64,000 nt of DNA from JAJPKK01 sp963800215 (lineage in GTDB: Bacteria; Pseudomonadota; Alphaproteobacteria; Rhizobiales; Xanthobacteraceae). Below the pieces are notes generated by a model. That model worked only from the letters and a program-made list of their open reading frames with translations, did not search any database and had not been told where the DNA came from. Positions 35,408-47,987 of the stretch are shown piece by piece. Each line of letters opens with the position of its first letter. Position 1 is the stretch's first letter. The translations under genes and the position numbers were made by a program. The stretch covers positions 124,001 through 188,000 of the forward strand of contig CAWCZY010000014.1 in the NCBI GenBank assembly GCA_963800215.1, written 5' to 3'.

Positions 35408-36940
35408 ATGATTGCGAATGCATCCCAACAGGGGCGTCGCGTCCTGTCCAGGCGTCGCCTTGCGATTCTCGCAACCGTCGCCGGCCTCGGGACTGCCGCG
35501 ATGCTCGCCGGCCACGGTCTTGTGCCCAACAGCGCGAGCGATGTGCTGTTTGCGCCGGCCTATGCCCAGAGTGCCCAGCGTCCGGTCGGTTTTGCCGACA
35601 TCGTGGAAAAGGTGAAGCCCGCGGTCATGTCGGTCCGCGTCAAGATGGAGGCGCCCTCCAACTCGATGACTTTCAACTTCAATGGCGATGACAATCCGCT
35701 GCGCGGTTCGCCGTTCGAGGATTTCTTCCGCCGCTTCGCGCAGCCCGGTCCCGGCGGCAGGCCCGATCAAAACGGCGCGCCGCGCCAGCGTCGGCAATAC
35801 GCCACCGGCCAGGGCTCCGGCTTCTTCATCACGGCCGACGGCTACGCGGTGACCAACAATCACGTGGTCGACAAGGCCGAGAGCGTCGAGGTGACCACCG
35901 ATGACGGCAAGAACTATACCGCCAAGGTGATCGGCACCGACCCGCGCACCGACATCGCGCTGATCAAGGTCAGCGGCCGCAGCGACTTCCCGTACGTGCA
36001 TTTCGGCGATCAGTCGCCGCGGATCGGCGACTGGGTAATCGCGGTCGGCAATCCCTTCGGCCTCGGCGGCACCGTCACCGCGGGCATCGTCTCGGCGCGC
36101 GGCCGCGACATCGGCGCCGGCCCCTATGACGACTTCATCCAGATCGATGCGGCCGTCAACAAGGGCAATTCCGGCGGCCCGACCTTCGACGTGGACGGCA
36201 ACGTGATCGGCGTCAACACCGCGATCTTCTCGCCGTCGGGCGGCAATGTCGGCATCGCCTTCGACATTCCGGCCGAAACGGTCAAGACCGTGGTGGCGCA
36301 GTTGCGCGATCACGGCGCGGTCACCCGCGGGTGGATCGGCGTGCAGATCCAGCCGGTCACCGCCGATATCGCCGACAGCCTGGGCATGAAGAATGCCCGC
36401 GGTGCGCTGGTGGCGGAGCCGCAATCCGGGAGCCCGGCGGACAAGGCCGGCATCAAGGCCGGCGACGTCATCGTCTCGGTCAACGGCGACACGGTCGACG
36501 ACGCCCGCACGCTGGCCCGGCGCATCAGTTCGCTCGCGCCGGGTACCTCGGTCAAGCTCGGCGTCGTCCACAACGGCAGGGAAGAAGCCCTGACGCTCAC
36601 CCTCGGCGAACTGCCGCGGGAGCGCCAGGCGCGCGCCAACGTCGAGGAGCATGAGGATCAGGGCAGCACCGATGTGCCGAGGCTCGGCCTCTCGCTTGCG
36701 CCGGCCAAGAACGGCGGCGAAGGCGTCGTGGTGACCTCGGTCGATCCCAACGGCACGGCCGGTGATCGGGTCAAGAGCGGGGACGTCATCCTCGACGTCA
36801 ACGGCAAGCTGGTCTCCTCGCCGGCCGAGGTGCGCAAGGCGGTGTCCGACGCGCATGCGGGCGGCAAGCGTACGGTATTGATGCGGGTGAAGTCGGGCCA
36901 GGCGACGCGGTTCGTCGCCGTACCTCTCGGCAACGCATGA
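35408..36940 (+). CDS. degP: DegP/HtrA-type periplasmic serine protease
   Basis: A 510-residue periplasmic protease/chaperone that removes misfolded envelope proteins. The precursor has an Arg-rich N-terminus and a signal region ending near PAYAQSAQ. Catalytic residues are His in VTNNHVVDKAE, Asp in RTDIALIKV and Ser in NKGNSGGPTFD, all intact. Two PDZ domains follow (RGWIGVQIQPV and KAGDVIVSVNG; then VPRLGLSLAP and SGDVILDVNGK). A Gly/Phe-rich Q-linker, NPLRGSPFEDFFRRF, precedes the protease domain, as usual in DegP1-type proteins. The ATG follows CACGGAGA. This ccm-degP order is familiar in Rhizobiales. Confidence 0.95.
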   Translation: MIANASQQGRRVLSRRRLAILATVAGLGTAAMLAGHGLVPNSASDVLFAPAYAQSAQRPVGFADIVEKVKPAVMSVRVKMEAPSNSMTFNFNGDDNPLRGSPFEDFFRRFAQPGPGGRPDQNGAPRQRRQYATGQGSGFFITADGYAVTNNHVVDKAESVEVTTDDGKNYTAKVIGTDPRTDIALIKVSGRSDFPYVHFGDQSPRIGDWVIAVGNPFGLGGTVTAGIVSARGRDIGAGPYDDFIQIDAAVNKGNSGGPTFDVDGNVIGVNTAIFSPSGGNVGIAFDIPAETVKTVVAQLRDHGAVTRGWIGVQIQPVTADIADSLGMKNARGALVAEPQSGSPADKAGIKAGDVIVSVNGDTVDDARTLARRISSLAPGTSVKLGVVHNGREEALTLTLGELPRERQARANVEEHEDQGSTDVPRLGLSLAPAKNGGEGVVVTSVDPNGTAGDRVKSGDVILDVNGKLVSSPAEVRKAVSDAHAGGKRTVLMRVKSGQATRFVAVPLGNA

Positions 36941-36990
36941 GGTAACGGGCAGCCGTCGCCGCGTGTCGCCCCCAAGGCGGCGGCTTCCGT

Positions 36991-37014
36991 CGGGGACGGG
37001 CTTCGGCCCGTCCC
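36991..37014 (+). terminator. Stable UUCG stem-loop after degP
   Basis: A perfect 10-bp stem (GGGGACGGGC with GCCCGTCCCC) closes a TTCG loop about 50 bases after the degP stop. There is no clear U-run. It is probably a terminator or mRNA-stabilising element. Confidence 0.55.
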
Positions 37015-37077
37015 CTGAATGAAAACCAGGAACCAAAAGAGCCCGGCATCCATCGCCCCCGCTGGGGTCTGTTGGTC

Positions 37078-37109
37078 GAAAGGGCGGCGGGATCACCCGC
37101 CGCCCTTTC
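37078..37109 (+). terminator. Strong hairpin terminator downstream of degP
   Basis: A perfect 14-bp stem (37078-37091 with 37096-37109) with an ATCA loop, with a short TTTC at the end of the stem. It sits between degP and the next response regulator gene and should isolate them. Confidence 0.7.
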
Positions 37110-37217
37110 GTAGGTCAGGAGTCGTGGTTTGTTTGGAGGGGATTGTTAAATAGATTTCAGCCACGGTAGATGGCCGGTCCCGGTCCGCCAAGGTTCCGGG
37201 GCAGTACGGTGGACGCA

Positions 37218-37898
37218 ATGCGATTGTTGATCATCGAAGACGACCGCGATGCGGCTGAATACCTGGTCAAGGCGTTCCGCGAGGTCGGCCATGTGGCCGA
37301 TCACGCGGCCGACGGCGAGGAAGGGCTAAGCCTAGCGCTCGACGGCGGCTACGATGTCCTCATCATCGATCGCATGCTGCCGAAGCTCGACGGCCTCGCG
37401 GTGATCGGGCAACTGCGGGCGAAAGGCAATGCGGCGCCGGCGCTCATCCTGTCGGCCCTGGGCGCGGTCGACGACCGGGTTCGCGGGCTGCGCGCCGGCG
37501 GCGACGACTACCTGCCCAAGCCCTACTCGTTCTCCGAGCTGCTGGCGCGGGTCGAGGTGCTGGCGCGGCGGCATACCGGCCGCGGCGAGGAAACCCAGTA
37601 CCGGGTCGCCGATCTCGAGCTCGACCGCCTGTCGCACCGGGTGGTCCGCGGCAGCGAGGAGATCTCGTTGCAGCCGCGCGAGTTCAGGTTGCTCGAATAC
37701 CTGATGAAGCATGCCGGCCAGGTGGTGACCCGGACCATGCTGTTGGAAAACGTCTGGGACTATCACTTCGACCCGCAGACCAATATCATCGATGTGCATA
37801 TATCGAGGCTACGCTCTAAGATAGACAAGGGATTCGCGCAACCGCTGCTGCATACGGTGCGCGGGGCAGGATACATGATACGTGACGGCGCTCGGTAA
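37218..37898 (+). CDS. OmpR-type response regulator (second pair)
   Basis: A 226-residue regulator with acidic IIEDDRD, phospho-Asp in LIIDRMLPKLDG, the Ser/Thr position in LILSALG and Lys in YLPKPYSFSE. The winged helix has QPREFRLLEYLMKHAGQVVT and TNIIDVHISRLRSKID. The QseB/TctD-like VHISRLRSKID and a coupled QseC-like kinase suggest this branch. I use the ATG at 37218, right before LLIIEDD. It overlaps the kinase gene by 17 bases. Confidence 0.92.
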   Translation: MRLLIIEDDRDAAEYLVKAFREVGHVADHAADGEEGLSLALDGGYDVLIIDRMLPKLDGLAVIGQLRAKGNAAPALILSALGAVDDRVRGLRAGGDDYLPKPYSFSELLARVEVLARRHTGRGEETQYRVADLELDRLSHRVVRGSEEISLQPREFRLLEYLMKHAGQVVTRTMLLENVWDYHFDPQTNIIDVHISRLRSKIDKGFAQPLLHTVRGAGYMIRDGAR

Positions 37899-39294
37899 AC
37901 TCCTCCGCACGACGGCGTTCCAGTTGACGCTCGTCTATCTCGTCGTGTTCGCGCTGTTCGCGGCTTTCCTGGTCGGCTATTTCGCCCTCAATACCCGCCG
38001 TCTCATCAACGAACAGATCGTCGGCACCGTCGACACCGAGGTCACGGCGCTGACCGGTCAGTACAACCAGGCCGGCATCAGGCGGCTCGTCGTGATCGTC
38101 GACGTTCGCTCGCGGCGGCCCGGTTCGAGCCTCTACCTCGTCACCACTCCGACCGGGGAGGGGCTGGCCGGCAATGTCGGCTCGCTGGAGCCCGGCATCC
38201 TGGAGTCCCAGGGCTGGGTCGAGACTGCCTACCGCCGCCTCGAAGAGCCGGAATCGGCCGAGCACAATGCGCTGGTGCGGGTGTCGCGGCTGCCCGGCGG
38301 CATCCGGCTGCTGGTGGGGCGCGACCTCGACGAGCGCGAACGCATGTTCCACATCGTGGCGGTGGCGGGACGATGGTCGGTGGCGCTCGTCGTCGTGCTC
38401 GGGGTGCTCGGCGGCATCTTCGTGAGCCGTCGCGTGCTCAACCGCGTCGAAGCCATGACCGCGACCGCGCAGACCATCATGGCGGGCGACCTGTCCGGCC
38501 GGCTGTCGGTCACCGGCAGCGGCGACGAGTTCGATCGCCTCGCGCTGAACCTCAACGTCATGCTGGAACGCATCGACTCGCTGATGCGGGGATTGAAGGA
38601 GGTGACGGACAACGTCGCCCATGATCTCAAGACGCCGCTGACGCGGTTGCGCAACCGCTGCGAGGCGGCGCTGCGCATGGCCAAGACGGACGCCGATTAC
38701 CGCCGCGTCCTGGAAGAGACGATCGAGGAATCGGTTGGGCTGATCCGCACCTTCGACGCGCTGCTGATGATCGCACGGGCCGAATCCGGCGAGATCCGCG
38801 ACGGCATGGCCGAATTCGACATTGCCGACGTCGCCCGCGACGTCGGCGACCTCTTTGAGCCGCTCGCCGAGGACAAGGGCCTCACCCTGCAGGTCCAGGC
38901 CAGCGAACATGCGACCGTGAAAGGCAACCGCGAACTGGTCAGCCAGGCGCTCGCCAATCTCGTCGACAACGCCATCAAATACGCCGCCCCCGACGCCAAG
39001 GCCGCCAACGGAGAACGGGCGGGAATCCTCGTCGAGACCGGTGCCGACAAGGACCAGATCACGTTGACGGTGAGCGATCACGGGCCGGGAATCCCCGCCG
39101 GCGACCGCTCCCGGGTGGTCGAGCGGTTCGTCCGCCTCGAGCAGAGCCGAAGCGAGCCGGGCTCCGGCCTCGGCCTCAGCCTCGTCTCCGCGGTCGCCCG
39201 CCTCCATGGCGGCGAACTCAAGCTCGAGGACAACGCGCCCGGTCTCACCGCGCAGATCGCGCTGCCGCGCACGCCGAGCACGCGGGCGGCGTGA
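37882..39294 (+). CDS. QseC/TctE-type sensor histidine kinase
   Basis: A 470-residue sensor with helices near residues 14-34 and 161-182 and a periplasmic sensing domain of about 125 residues. HAMP (RRVLNRVEAMTATAQTIMAG) leads into the H box DNVAHDLKTPLTRLRN, then the N box ALANLVDNAIKYA, G1 VSDHGPGIPAG and G2 GSGLGLSLV. The start is GTG at 37882, 17 bases inside the regulator gene. Its TGA overlaps the GTG start of glnE by four bases, so the three genes form one unit. The ligand is unknown. Confidence 0.92.
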   Translation: MTALGKLLRTTAFQLTLVYLVVFALFAAFLVGYFALNTRRLINEQIVGTVDTEVTALTGQYNQAGIRRLVVIVDVRSRRPGSSLYLVTTPTGEGLAGNVGSLEPGILESQGWVETAYRRLEEPESAEHNALVRVSRLPGGIRLLVGRDLDERERMFHIVAVAGRWSVALVVVLGVLGGIFVSRRVLNRVEAMTATAQTIMAGDLSGRLSVTGSGDEFDRLALNLNVMLERIDSLMRGLKEVTDNVAHDLKTPLTRLRNRCEAALRMAKTDADYRRVLEETIEESVGLIRTFDALLMIARAESGEIRDGMAEFDIADVARDVGDLFEPLAEDKGLTLQVQASEHATVKGNRELVSQALANLVDNAIKYAAPDAKAANGERAGILVETGADKDQITLTVSDHGPGIPAGDRSRVVERFVRLEQSRSEPGSGLGLSLVSAVARLHGGELKLEDNAPGLTAQIALPRTPSTRAA

Positions 39295-42249
39295 CGGTGG
39301 CGCACGGCGGCGCCGGCTCTTGCGCCGCGCGGGCGGCGCCGCGCGCGCTGGCCGATGCGACGGGCCGCGCCCGCGTCGCCGCGTGGCTCGACGAAATCGC
39401 CGATACGGGTGCCGGCCGGGCGCTGCGTGCGCTCGCGGCGGCGCATCCAGGCGCCGCCGCGCTGGTCGAGGCGATCGCATCCTCGTCGCCCTATCTGTGG
39501 GATCTCGCGCGCGCCGATCCCGATCGGCTGGTCGCCGTGCTGGAATCCGATCCCGACGCGGAGCTCGCTGCGTGCCTTGCCCGGACCGCAAGCGAGGTGC
39601 GCGCCACGGCCTCCCAGGCCGATGCGATGCGGATTCTCCGCGACATGAAGGCGCAGGCGGCCCTCCTGGTCGCGCTCGCCGATATCGGCGGATTGTGGGA
39701 CGTGATGCGGGTCACGCGGGCGCTGACGGACGTGGCGGATACCGCGGTCTGCGCCGCCGTGCACCATCTCCTGGCCGGCGCCGCCCGTGCCGGCCACCTC
39801 GCGCCGGCCGATCCCGACCGGCCGGACGTGGGCTCCGGCTACATCGTGCTCGCGATGGGCAAGATGGGCGGCGGCGAACTCAACTACTCCAGCGACATCG
39901 ACATCATCGTGGTGTTCGAGCCGGACGCGCCCGCGCGGGTAGGCGGCATCGAGCCGGGGTGCGCTGTTCGTGCGCCTGACGCGCCAGCTCGTCAAAATGC
40001 TGCAGGAGCGAACCGCGCAGGGCTACGTGTTTCGCGTCGACCTGCGATTGCGCCCGGACCCCTCCGCGACGCAGATCGCGATCTCGGTTCCGGCCGCCCT
40101 CGATTATTACGAGGGCAGGGGCCAGAACTGGGAACGCGCGGCGATGATCAAGGCGCGTGCGTGCGCCGGCGACATCGCGGCGGGCGAATCGATGCTCGCG
40201 GACCTTTCGCCCTTCATCTGGCGCAAATATCTCGACTTCGCCGCGCTCGGTCACATTCACGAGATGAAGCGCCAGATCCAGGCCTATCGCGGCCATGGCG
40301 AGGTCGCGGTCGAAGGCCACAACATCAAGCTCGGCCGCGGCGGCATCCGCGAGATCGAATTCTTCGTCCAGACCCAGCAGCTCATCGCCGGCGGCCGTCA
40401 TCCCCAGTTGCGCAGCCGCGAAACCCTCGCGACCCTGCGCGCGCTGTCCGAGGGCGGCTGGATCGACGCCGCCGCGCGCGGCGATCTCGAACGCGCCTAC
40501 CTGTTCCTGCGCACCGTCGAGCACCGCCTGCAGATGGTCGCGGACGAGCAGACCCATACGTTGCCCTCGACCCCGGCGGAACTCGCGGCGTTCGCGCGTT
40601 TCCTCGGCTATCCCGACCGCGACGCCTTTGCGCAGGCGCTGCTCGGCCATCTCGGCGCGGTGCAGCGTCATTATGTGCGCCTGTTCGAGGATGCGCCACT
40701 GCGCGCCGCCGAGCGCCGCGGCCTGGTATTTCCGCCCGGCGGCGATTCCCACGAAACCCTCGACAAGCTCAGCGAAATGGGATTCCGCCAGCCGGTCGAG
40801 GCCTCCGCCATCGTGCGGCGCTGGCTCGCCGGCGCGCCGCGCCCGCTCAAGGGGGCCGCGGCCCGCGCGGTGTTCGCGGAACTGGTCCCGGTCCTCGTCG
40901 ACCACATCGCGCGCGCCGAAAATCCGGATGCTGCGCTGGTGGGCTTCGACCGCTTCCTCGGCAATTTGCATGGCGGGGCGCGGCTGTTCTCGCTGCTGCG
41001 CCAGAACCCCGACCTCGTCGCCCTGGTCGCCCGCGTGCTCGGCACCGCGCCGCGGCTGGCCGATACCCTGGCGCAGCATCCCCAGGTGATGGATGCGCTC
41101 ACCGACTCGACTTTCTTCGGCGCCTTGCCGGGACCCGAAAAGCTCGAGGCGACGCTTTCGGTGTCGCTGGCGCAGGCGGGCTCCTATGAGGATTTCCTCG
41201 ACCGCGTGCGCCTGTTCGGCCAGGAACAGATCTTCCTGATCGGCGCGCGCATCCTGTCCGGAACGGTGTCGGCGCAGCAGGCCGGCGAGGCCTTCGCGGG
41301 ACTGGCCGACACGGTGGTGCGTGCGCTGCACGGCCGGGTCGGCGCGATGTTCCAGTCGATCCATGGGGTGGTGCCCGGCGGCGGCAGCGCGGTGCTCGCC
41401 ATGGGCAAGCTCGGCGGCCGTGAAATGACGGCGGGGTCCGATCTCGACCTGATCGTCGTCTATGATTTCGACGAGGCGCATCCGGAATTGGACGGGCCGC
41501 GCCCGCTCCACGCCGCCCCGTATTTCGCGCGCTTCACCCAGCGCCTGGTCAACGCCATGACGACCCGGACCAATTACGGGCGCCTCTACGATGTCGACAT
41601 GCGGCTGCGGCCGTCCGGGCGGTCCGGCCCGGTGGCGACCTCGATCGCGGCCTTTGCCCACTACCAGAACAACGAGGCCTGGACCTGGGAGCACATGGCG
41701 CTCACCCGCGCGCGGGTCGCCTCCGCGTCGTCGCCCCGCCTCGCGGCGCGGGTCGAAGCCGTGATCCGCGACGTGCTGTGCAGCCCGCGCGATCCCGACA
41801 TGGTGGCCGGCGACGTCGTGGAAATGCGTCGGGCGGTGGCGGCGGAGCGCGGCGACGGCGCGCGGTGGGACCTCAAGAACGCCGTCGGCGGCCTCCTCGA
41901 CATCGAGTTCATCGCGCAATACCTCCAGCTCATCCACGCTGCGCGGGAGCCGGGCATCCTCGATCCCTCGACCGGACGCGTGCTGGAGCGGGCGGCGCGG
42001 CTCGGAATCCTCGGCGTCGAGCATGCCGAAGTGCTGCGGCCGGCCGAGCGCCTCTATCACGACATCGGCCAGATCCTGCGCCTGTGCCTTTCAGGACCGT
42101 TCGAACCCAAATCCGCCGGAAGCAGCCTGCTGAGCCTGCTCGCGCGGGCCGCCGACGTGCCGGACTTTCCCGCGCTCGATGCCCATCTCGCCGAGACCCA
42201 GGAACGCGTACGCAAGTGCTTCGTGAGCATCCTCGGCGCCGCGCCGTGA
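39291..42249 (+). CDS. glnE: Bifunctional glutamine synthetase adenylyltransferase GlnE, frameshifted
   Basis: GlnE adds AMP to and removes it from glutamine synthetase in response to PII proteins. Two nucleotidyltransferase domains are present: the first with MGKMGGGELNYSSDIDIIVV (deadenylylation) and the second with KLGGREMTAGSDLDLIVVYD (adenylylation), plus RGGIREIEFFVQTQQLIAGG between them. The reading frame changes near 39957, just after the first active site (VGGIEPG, then LFVRLTRQLVKML in the new frame), at a GGGG run. Joined, the gene gives about 986 residues, the normal length. The GTG start overlaps the kinase stop by four bases. Confidence 0.92.
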
Positions 42250-42326
42250 CGGCTCTGGGCGCTTCACCCTCTGGGGTAGGGGATTTTTTCAACATTCAAC
42301 CCATGCAAAGTAGGGTTTCTCCCGGC

Positions 42327-44064
42327 TCAGCGCGGTAACAGGTTGGTCTTTGCCAAATCGAGCACTTCGTCGCCGCGGCCGCTCATCACCGCCCGAAGCA
42401 CCCAGAGGCTGAAGCCCTTGACCTGCTCGACGCCGATGGTCGGCGGCATCGAGAGCTCCTGCTTGGCGGTCACGACGTCGAGGACGGCCGGGCCGTCATG
42501 AGCCAGCAGGTCGCGGATCGCGTTCGGCAGGTCTCCCGGATCCTCGACCCGAATGGCGTGGATGCCCATGGCGCGGGCCATGGCTGCGAAGTCCGGATTT
42601 TGCAGATCGGTACCTGTTTCGACGAAGCCCGACGCCTTCATCTCCAGCGCCACGAAGCCCAGGACGCCGTTGTTGAAGATCACGACTTTCACCGGCAGCT
42701 TCATCTGGGTGAGGGTGATGAGGTCGCCCATCAGCATGGCAAATCCGCCGTCACCCGACATGCGAAATGACTTGGCGCCCCGGCTGGGCGGCCTGGGCGC
42801 CGATCGCGTGCGCCATGGCATTGGCCATCGAGCCGTGTGCCCAGGACCCGACGAGACGCCGGCGGCCGTTCATCACGAGGTAGCGGGCCGCCCAGATGGT
42901 GGGCGTGCCGACATCGGCCGTGAAGACGGCATCGTCCGCCGCCGCCTCGCTGAGCACGCGAGCGAGGTATTGCGGATGAATGGGCTTGTTTCCCGGCGTG
43001 CCGCGGGCGAGGTCATCCAGCCCTGTGCGCGCCTTTCGATAGAGGGCCAGACTGCCGTCGAGGTACGTCCGATCGGTCTTCACGGTCAGATTCGGCAACA
43101 GCGCGTCGATGGTCGCGCCAACGTCGCCCACGACGCCGAGGTCGAGCTTGCAGCGACGGCCCAGATTCTCCGGCCGGATGTCGACCTGGGCGATCTTGGC
43201 CTCGGTCGGAAAAAACTGCTTGTAGGGGAAGTCGGTCCCCAGCATCAGCAGCACGTCGCAGGCGTGCATGGCCGCGTAACCGGAGGAAAAGCCGATGAAC
43301 CCGGTCATGCCGACGTCGTAGGGATTGTCGAACTCGACGTGCTCCTTGCCGCCGAGTGCATGCACCATCGGGCTTTTGAGGGTTTCTGCAAGTCGCATGA
43401 GGCTGGCGTGGGCGCCGGCACAGCCGCGGCCGCAGAACAGCGTGACGCGCTTGGCCTCGTTCAGAAGGCGGGCCAACGCCGCCAACTCGGGTTCCGCCGG
43501 CCGCACGAGTGGCGCCACCGGCAGCAGGCCGGCATTTGGTGAAATGCCGCGCTTCGGCGCCGGCCGCAGCGCCACGTCGCCGGGAACGACGAGGACGGCC
43601 ACGCCGCGCCGTCCGACAGCCGCGCGGATCGCGTTCTCCAATACGTAAGGGAGCTGCGCCGTATCCGAGACGAGCTCGCAGTAATGACTGCATTCCCGGA
43701 ACAAGTCCTGCGGATGGGTCTCTTGGAAATAGCCGCCGCCGATCTCCCCGGAAGGAATGTGGGCGGCGATGGCCAACACGGGAGTGCGGCTGCGGTGCGC
43801 GTCGAACAGGCCGTTGATGAGGTGCAAATTGCCCGGCCCGCACGATCCGGCACAAACCGCAAGCTCGCCCGTGATCTGCGCGTCGCCTGCGGCGGCGAAC
43901 GCCGCCACCTCCTCATGTCGAACGTGAATCCAATCGATTGCCTGTCGACGACGCAGTGCCTCCGTCAGGCCGTTCAGGCTGTCGCCGACCACGCCGAAGA
44001 TGCGCCTCACTCCGGCCTGGATCAGGGTCTCCGCGATGAGGTCGGCAACATTTTCGATCTTCAT
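42327..44064 (-). CDS. poxB: Pyruvate oxidase/dehydrogenase (quinone) type TPP enzyme, frameshifted
   Basis: A thiamine-diphosphate, FAD-binding enzyme close to PoxB, which turns pyruvate to acetate and CO2 with quinone as acceptor. The N-terminal domain has GVRRIFGVVGDSLNGL and the catalytic Glu in HVRHEEVAAFAA. A FAD region (MLGTDFPYKQFFPT) follows. Near 42765-42775 the frame breaks; the TPP site GDGGFAMLMGDLITLTQMKL with VIFNNGVLG continues in another frame to the stop at 42327. The joined length, about 579, fits PoxB. The break is at a CCCC run. Related TPP oxidases cannot be fully excluded. Confidence 0.83.
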
Positions 44065-44282
44065 GTGAACACCCTCACGCCTTTACGATAGCAACCGAGA
44101 TGACCGGAGCGCCGCGACCGACCACGCCACCCAGATTCAAACGCACTCGGATACGCATTATCCCTGACGCCGCCTCATGACAGCCTATCGCGGTCCAGTC
44201 AGTATGTCAGTAAGCGGAGGGGTCGTCCCGGATTGCGCGACGGCGAAGCTGCCGTCGCTTTGTCCGGGCTCCGCTTGCTGTT

Positions 44283-44465
44283 TCAGACGATGCTCAGGAA
44301 AAGGGCGAGCGCGCGATTGACCCGAAGCAGCAAGGCGTCGTCGGCTCGGCCAATCACAGCGCCGATCTTGTCGGCCGGGATGACGGTAATTTTGTCGATC
44401 GCGATCTGCGAGGGTCGGTGCAGTCCATTGTGTGGCGAAGATTCGACGTCGAGGCGCGTTGCATT
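44283..44465 (-). pseudogene. Truncated MazF/PemK-type toxin remnant
   Basis: The last 59 residues read like the end of a MazF/PemK endoribonuclease: TRLDVESSPHNGLHRPSQIA, then DKITVIPADKIGAVIGR and LRVNRALALFLSIV to a stop. The N-terminal half with the start and catalytic Arg region cannot be found: upstream the frame runs into unrelated sequence overlapping the leader of the gene at 44582. No MazE-like antitoxin is nearby. It is a fossil of a toxin-antitoxin module. Confidence 0.65.
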
Positions 44466-44581
44466 GCGGCCCTGGTTGAGACAGGATATTCGCGAAGTCG
44501 CACCGTAAATTGCGGTGTCGCCGGGGCCTTCCCGCAGATGCCGGCAGCCAACGCCGTTGGCTGATCGTACGGAGAATTCCC

Positions 44582-45418
44582 ATGCGTTATCCAGCCTCGA
44601 CATGTGCAGTTGCGCTGGCAACCGGACTGCTGGCGACATCGGCGATCGCGCAGGTGGTCGATTTTGGCAAGTATCCCGACTTCAAAGGTCAATGGGATCG
44701 CACCGGCCCCCCGAATAACTGGCGCCAGCTTGGCGGCCCGCCTCCGCTGACGCCCGAATACCAAAAAGTGTACGATGCGAGTCTGGCCGACCAGCGTGCC
44801 GGCAAGCCCGGCAATTGGCCATCGACCTTCTGCATTCCGGAAGGCATGCCGGCGCTGATGAACCTTTATAATCCAATGGAGATCATCATCACGCCGGAGA
44901 CGACCTACATCCTGATGAGCCATAACAACGATGTGTATCGGCGGATCTATACCGACGGCCGCGATTGGCCCGCGGATGCCGAGCCCACGCTCGTGGGCTA
45001 CTCGATCGGCAAGTGGATCGACGAGACCGGCGGCGGCAAGTACACCGCGCTCGAAGTCGAGACCCGATACTTGCGGGGTCCCCGCGCTTATGAAGCTTCA
45101 GGCATTCCATTTCACGAGGACAACCAGACCGTCATCAAGGAGCGTTTCTATCTCGACAAGGCCGACCCCAACACGATCTATGACGACATCACCGTGATAG
45201 ATCACGCCCTGACGCGGCCCTACACCAAACTCCAGAAGGCCGTCCGCAAGAAGGACCCTCGCCCGGTATGGACGCTGGAGACCTGCCCGCTCGACAACGT
45301 CTGGATCAAGATCGGCGATGAGGCCTATGTCGTCAACTCCGACAATGGCAAGCTGATGCCGGCCTGGAAGAATCAACCGCCGCCGGATTTGAGTTACTTC
45401 GGGCAATCGCGGAAGTGA
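44582..45418 (+). CDS. Secreted protein of an unnamed family (copy 2)
   Basis: A 278-residue exported protein, paralogue of the one at 13700. The signal peptide ends at SAIAQVVD, followed at once by FGKYPDFKGQWDR. Shared blocks come in the same order: PLTPEYQKVYDASL, PMEIIITPETTYIL, RRIYTDGRDWP, EPTLVGYSIGKWID, DNQTVIKERFYLDKAD, DHALTRPY and a closing PPPDLSYFGQSRK. Unlike copy 1 it lacks the DxDGDG stretch (it has DETGGGKYTALE) and the long spacer. The ATG at 44582 follows ACGGAGAA. I have no function for the family. Confidence 0.75.
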   Translation: MRYPASTCAVALATGLLATSAIAQVVDFGKYPDFKGQWDRTGPPNNWRQLGGPPPLTPEYQKVYDASLADQRAGKPGNWPSTFCIPEGMPALMNLYNPMEIIITPETTYILMSHNNDVYRRIYTDGRDWPADAEPTLVGYSIGKWIDETGGGKYTALEVETRYLRGPRAYEASGIPFHEDNQTVIKERFYLDKADPNTIYDDITVIDHALTRPYTKLQKAVRKKDPRPVWTLETCPLDNVWIKIGDEAYVVNSDNGKLMPAWKNQPPPDLSYFGQSRK

Positions 45419-45481
45419 CCGCGTCGCAGGCTCGCCGCTGCTAAGGGCTCACTTTCTCGCGACGCTCCGCACGATCTCCCT

Positions 45482-47767
<2,286 letters not shown>

Positions 47768-47987
47768 CGCATGTGCCCCCGAGGCCAGTTCTGCGGGGAA
47801 GGATGTCCCCAATCATCCCCGAATCACCAGTATAAGAATTGAATCGCAAATCTTTGTCGAGAGTTCCGCGAATCCAAATCGTTAAATAATTATGAGCCGG
47901 ACCGGGGACGAGAAACCCCAATTCCGCGGCCGTTTCGGAAGTTCCACGCGGGCCGGCCCGCCCCGCCGCAAGGGTCTTGACAGGATT

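Noticed and set aside
35225..37096. A 623-residue antisense frame opposite degP
   Set aside because: A composition artefact of the intact degP gene; no family pattern and no start site.
39904..42060. A 718-residue antisense frame opposite glnE
   Set aside because: The sense strand encodes conserved GlnE motifs; the antisense product looks like a typical reverse-frame shadow.
42265..42290. A possible terminator between glnE and poxB
   Set aside because: There is a T-run, but the stem (ACCC with GGGT) is only four pairs, too weak to call.
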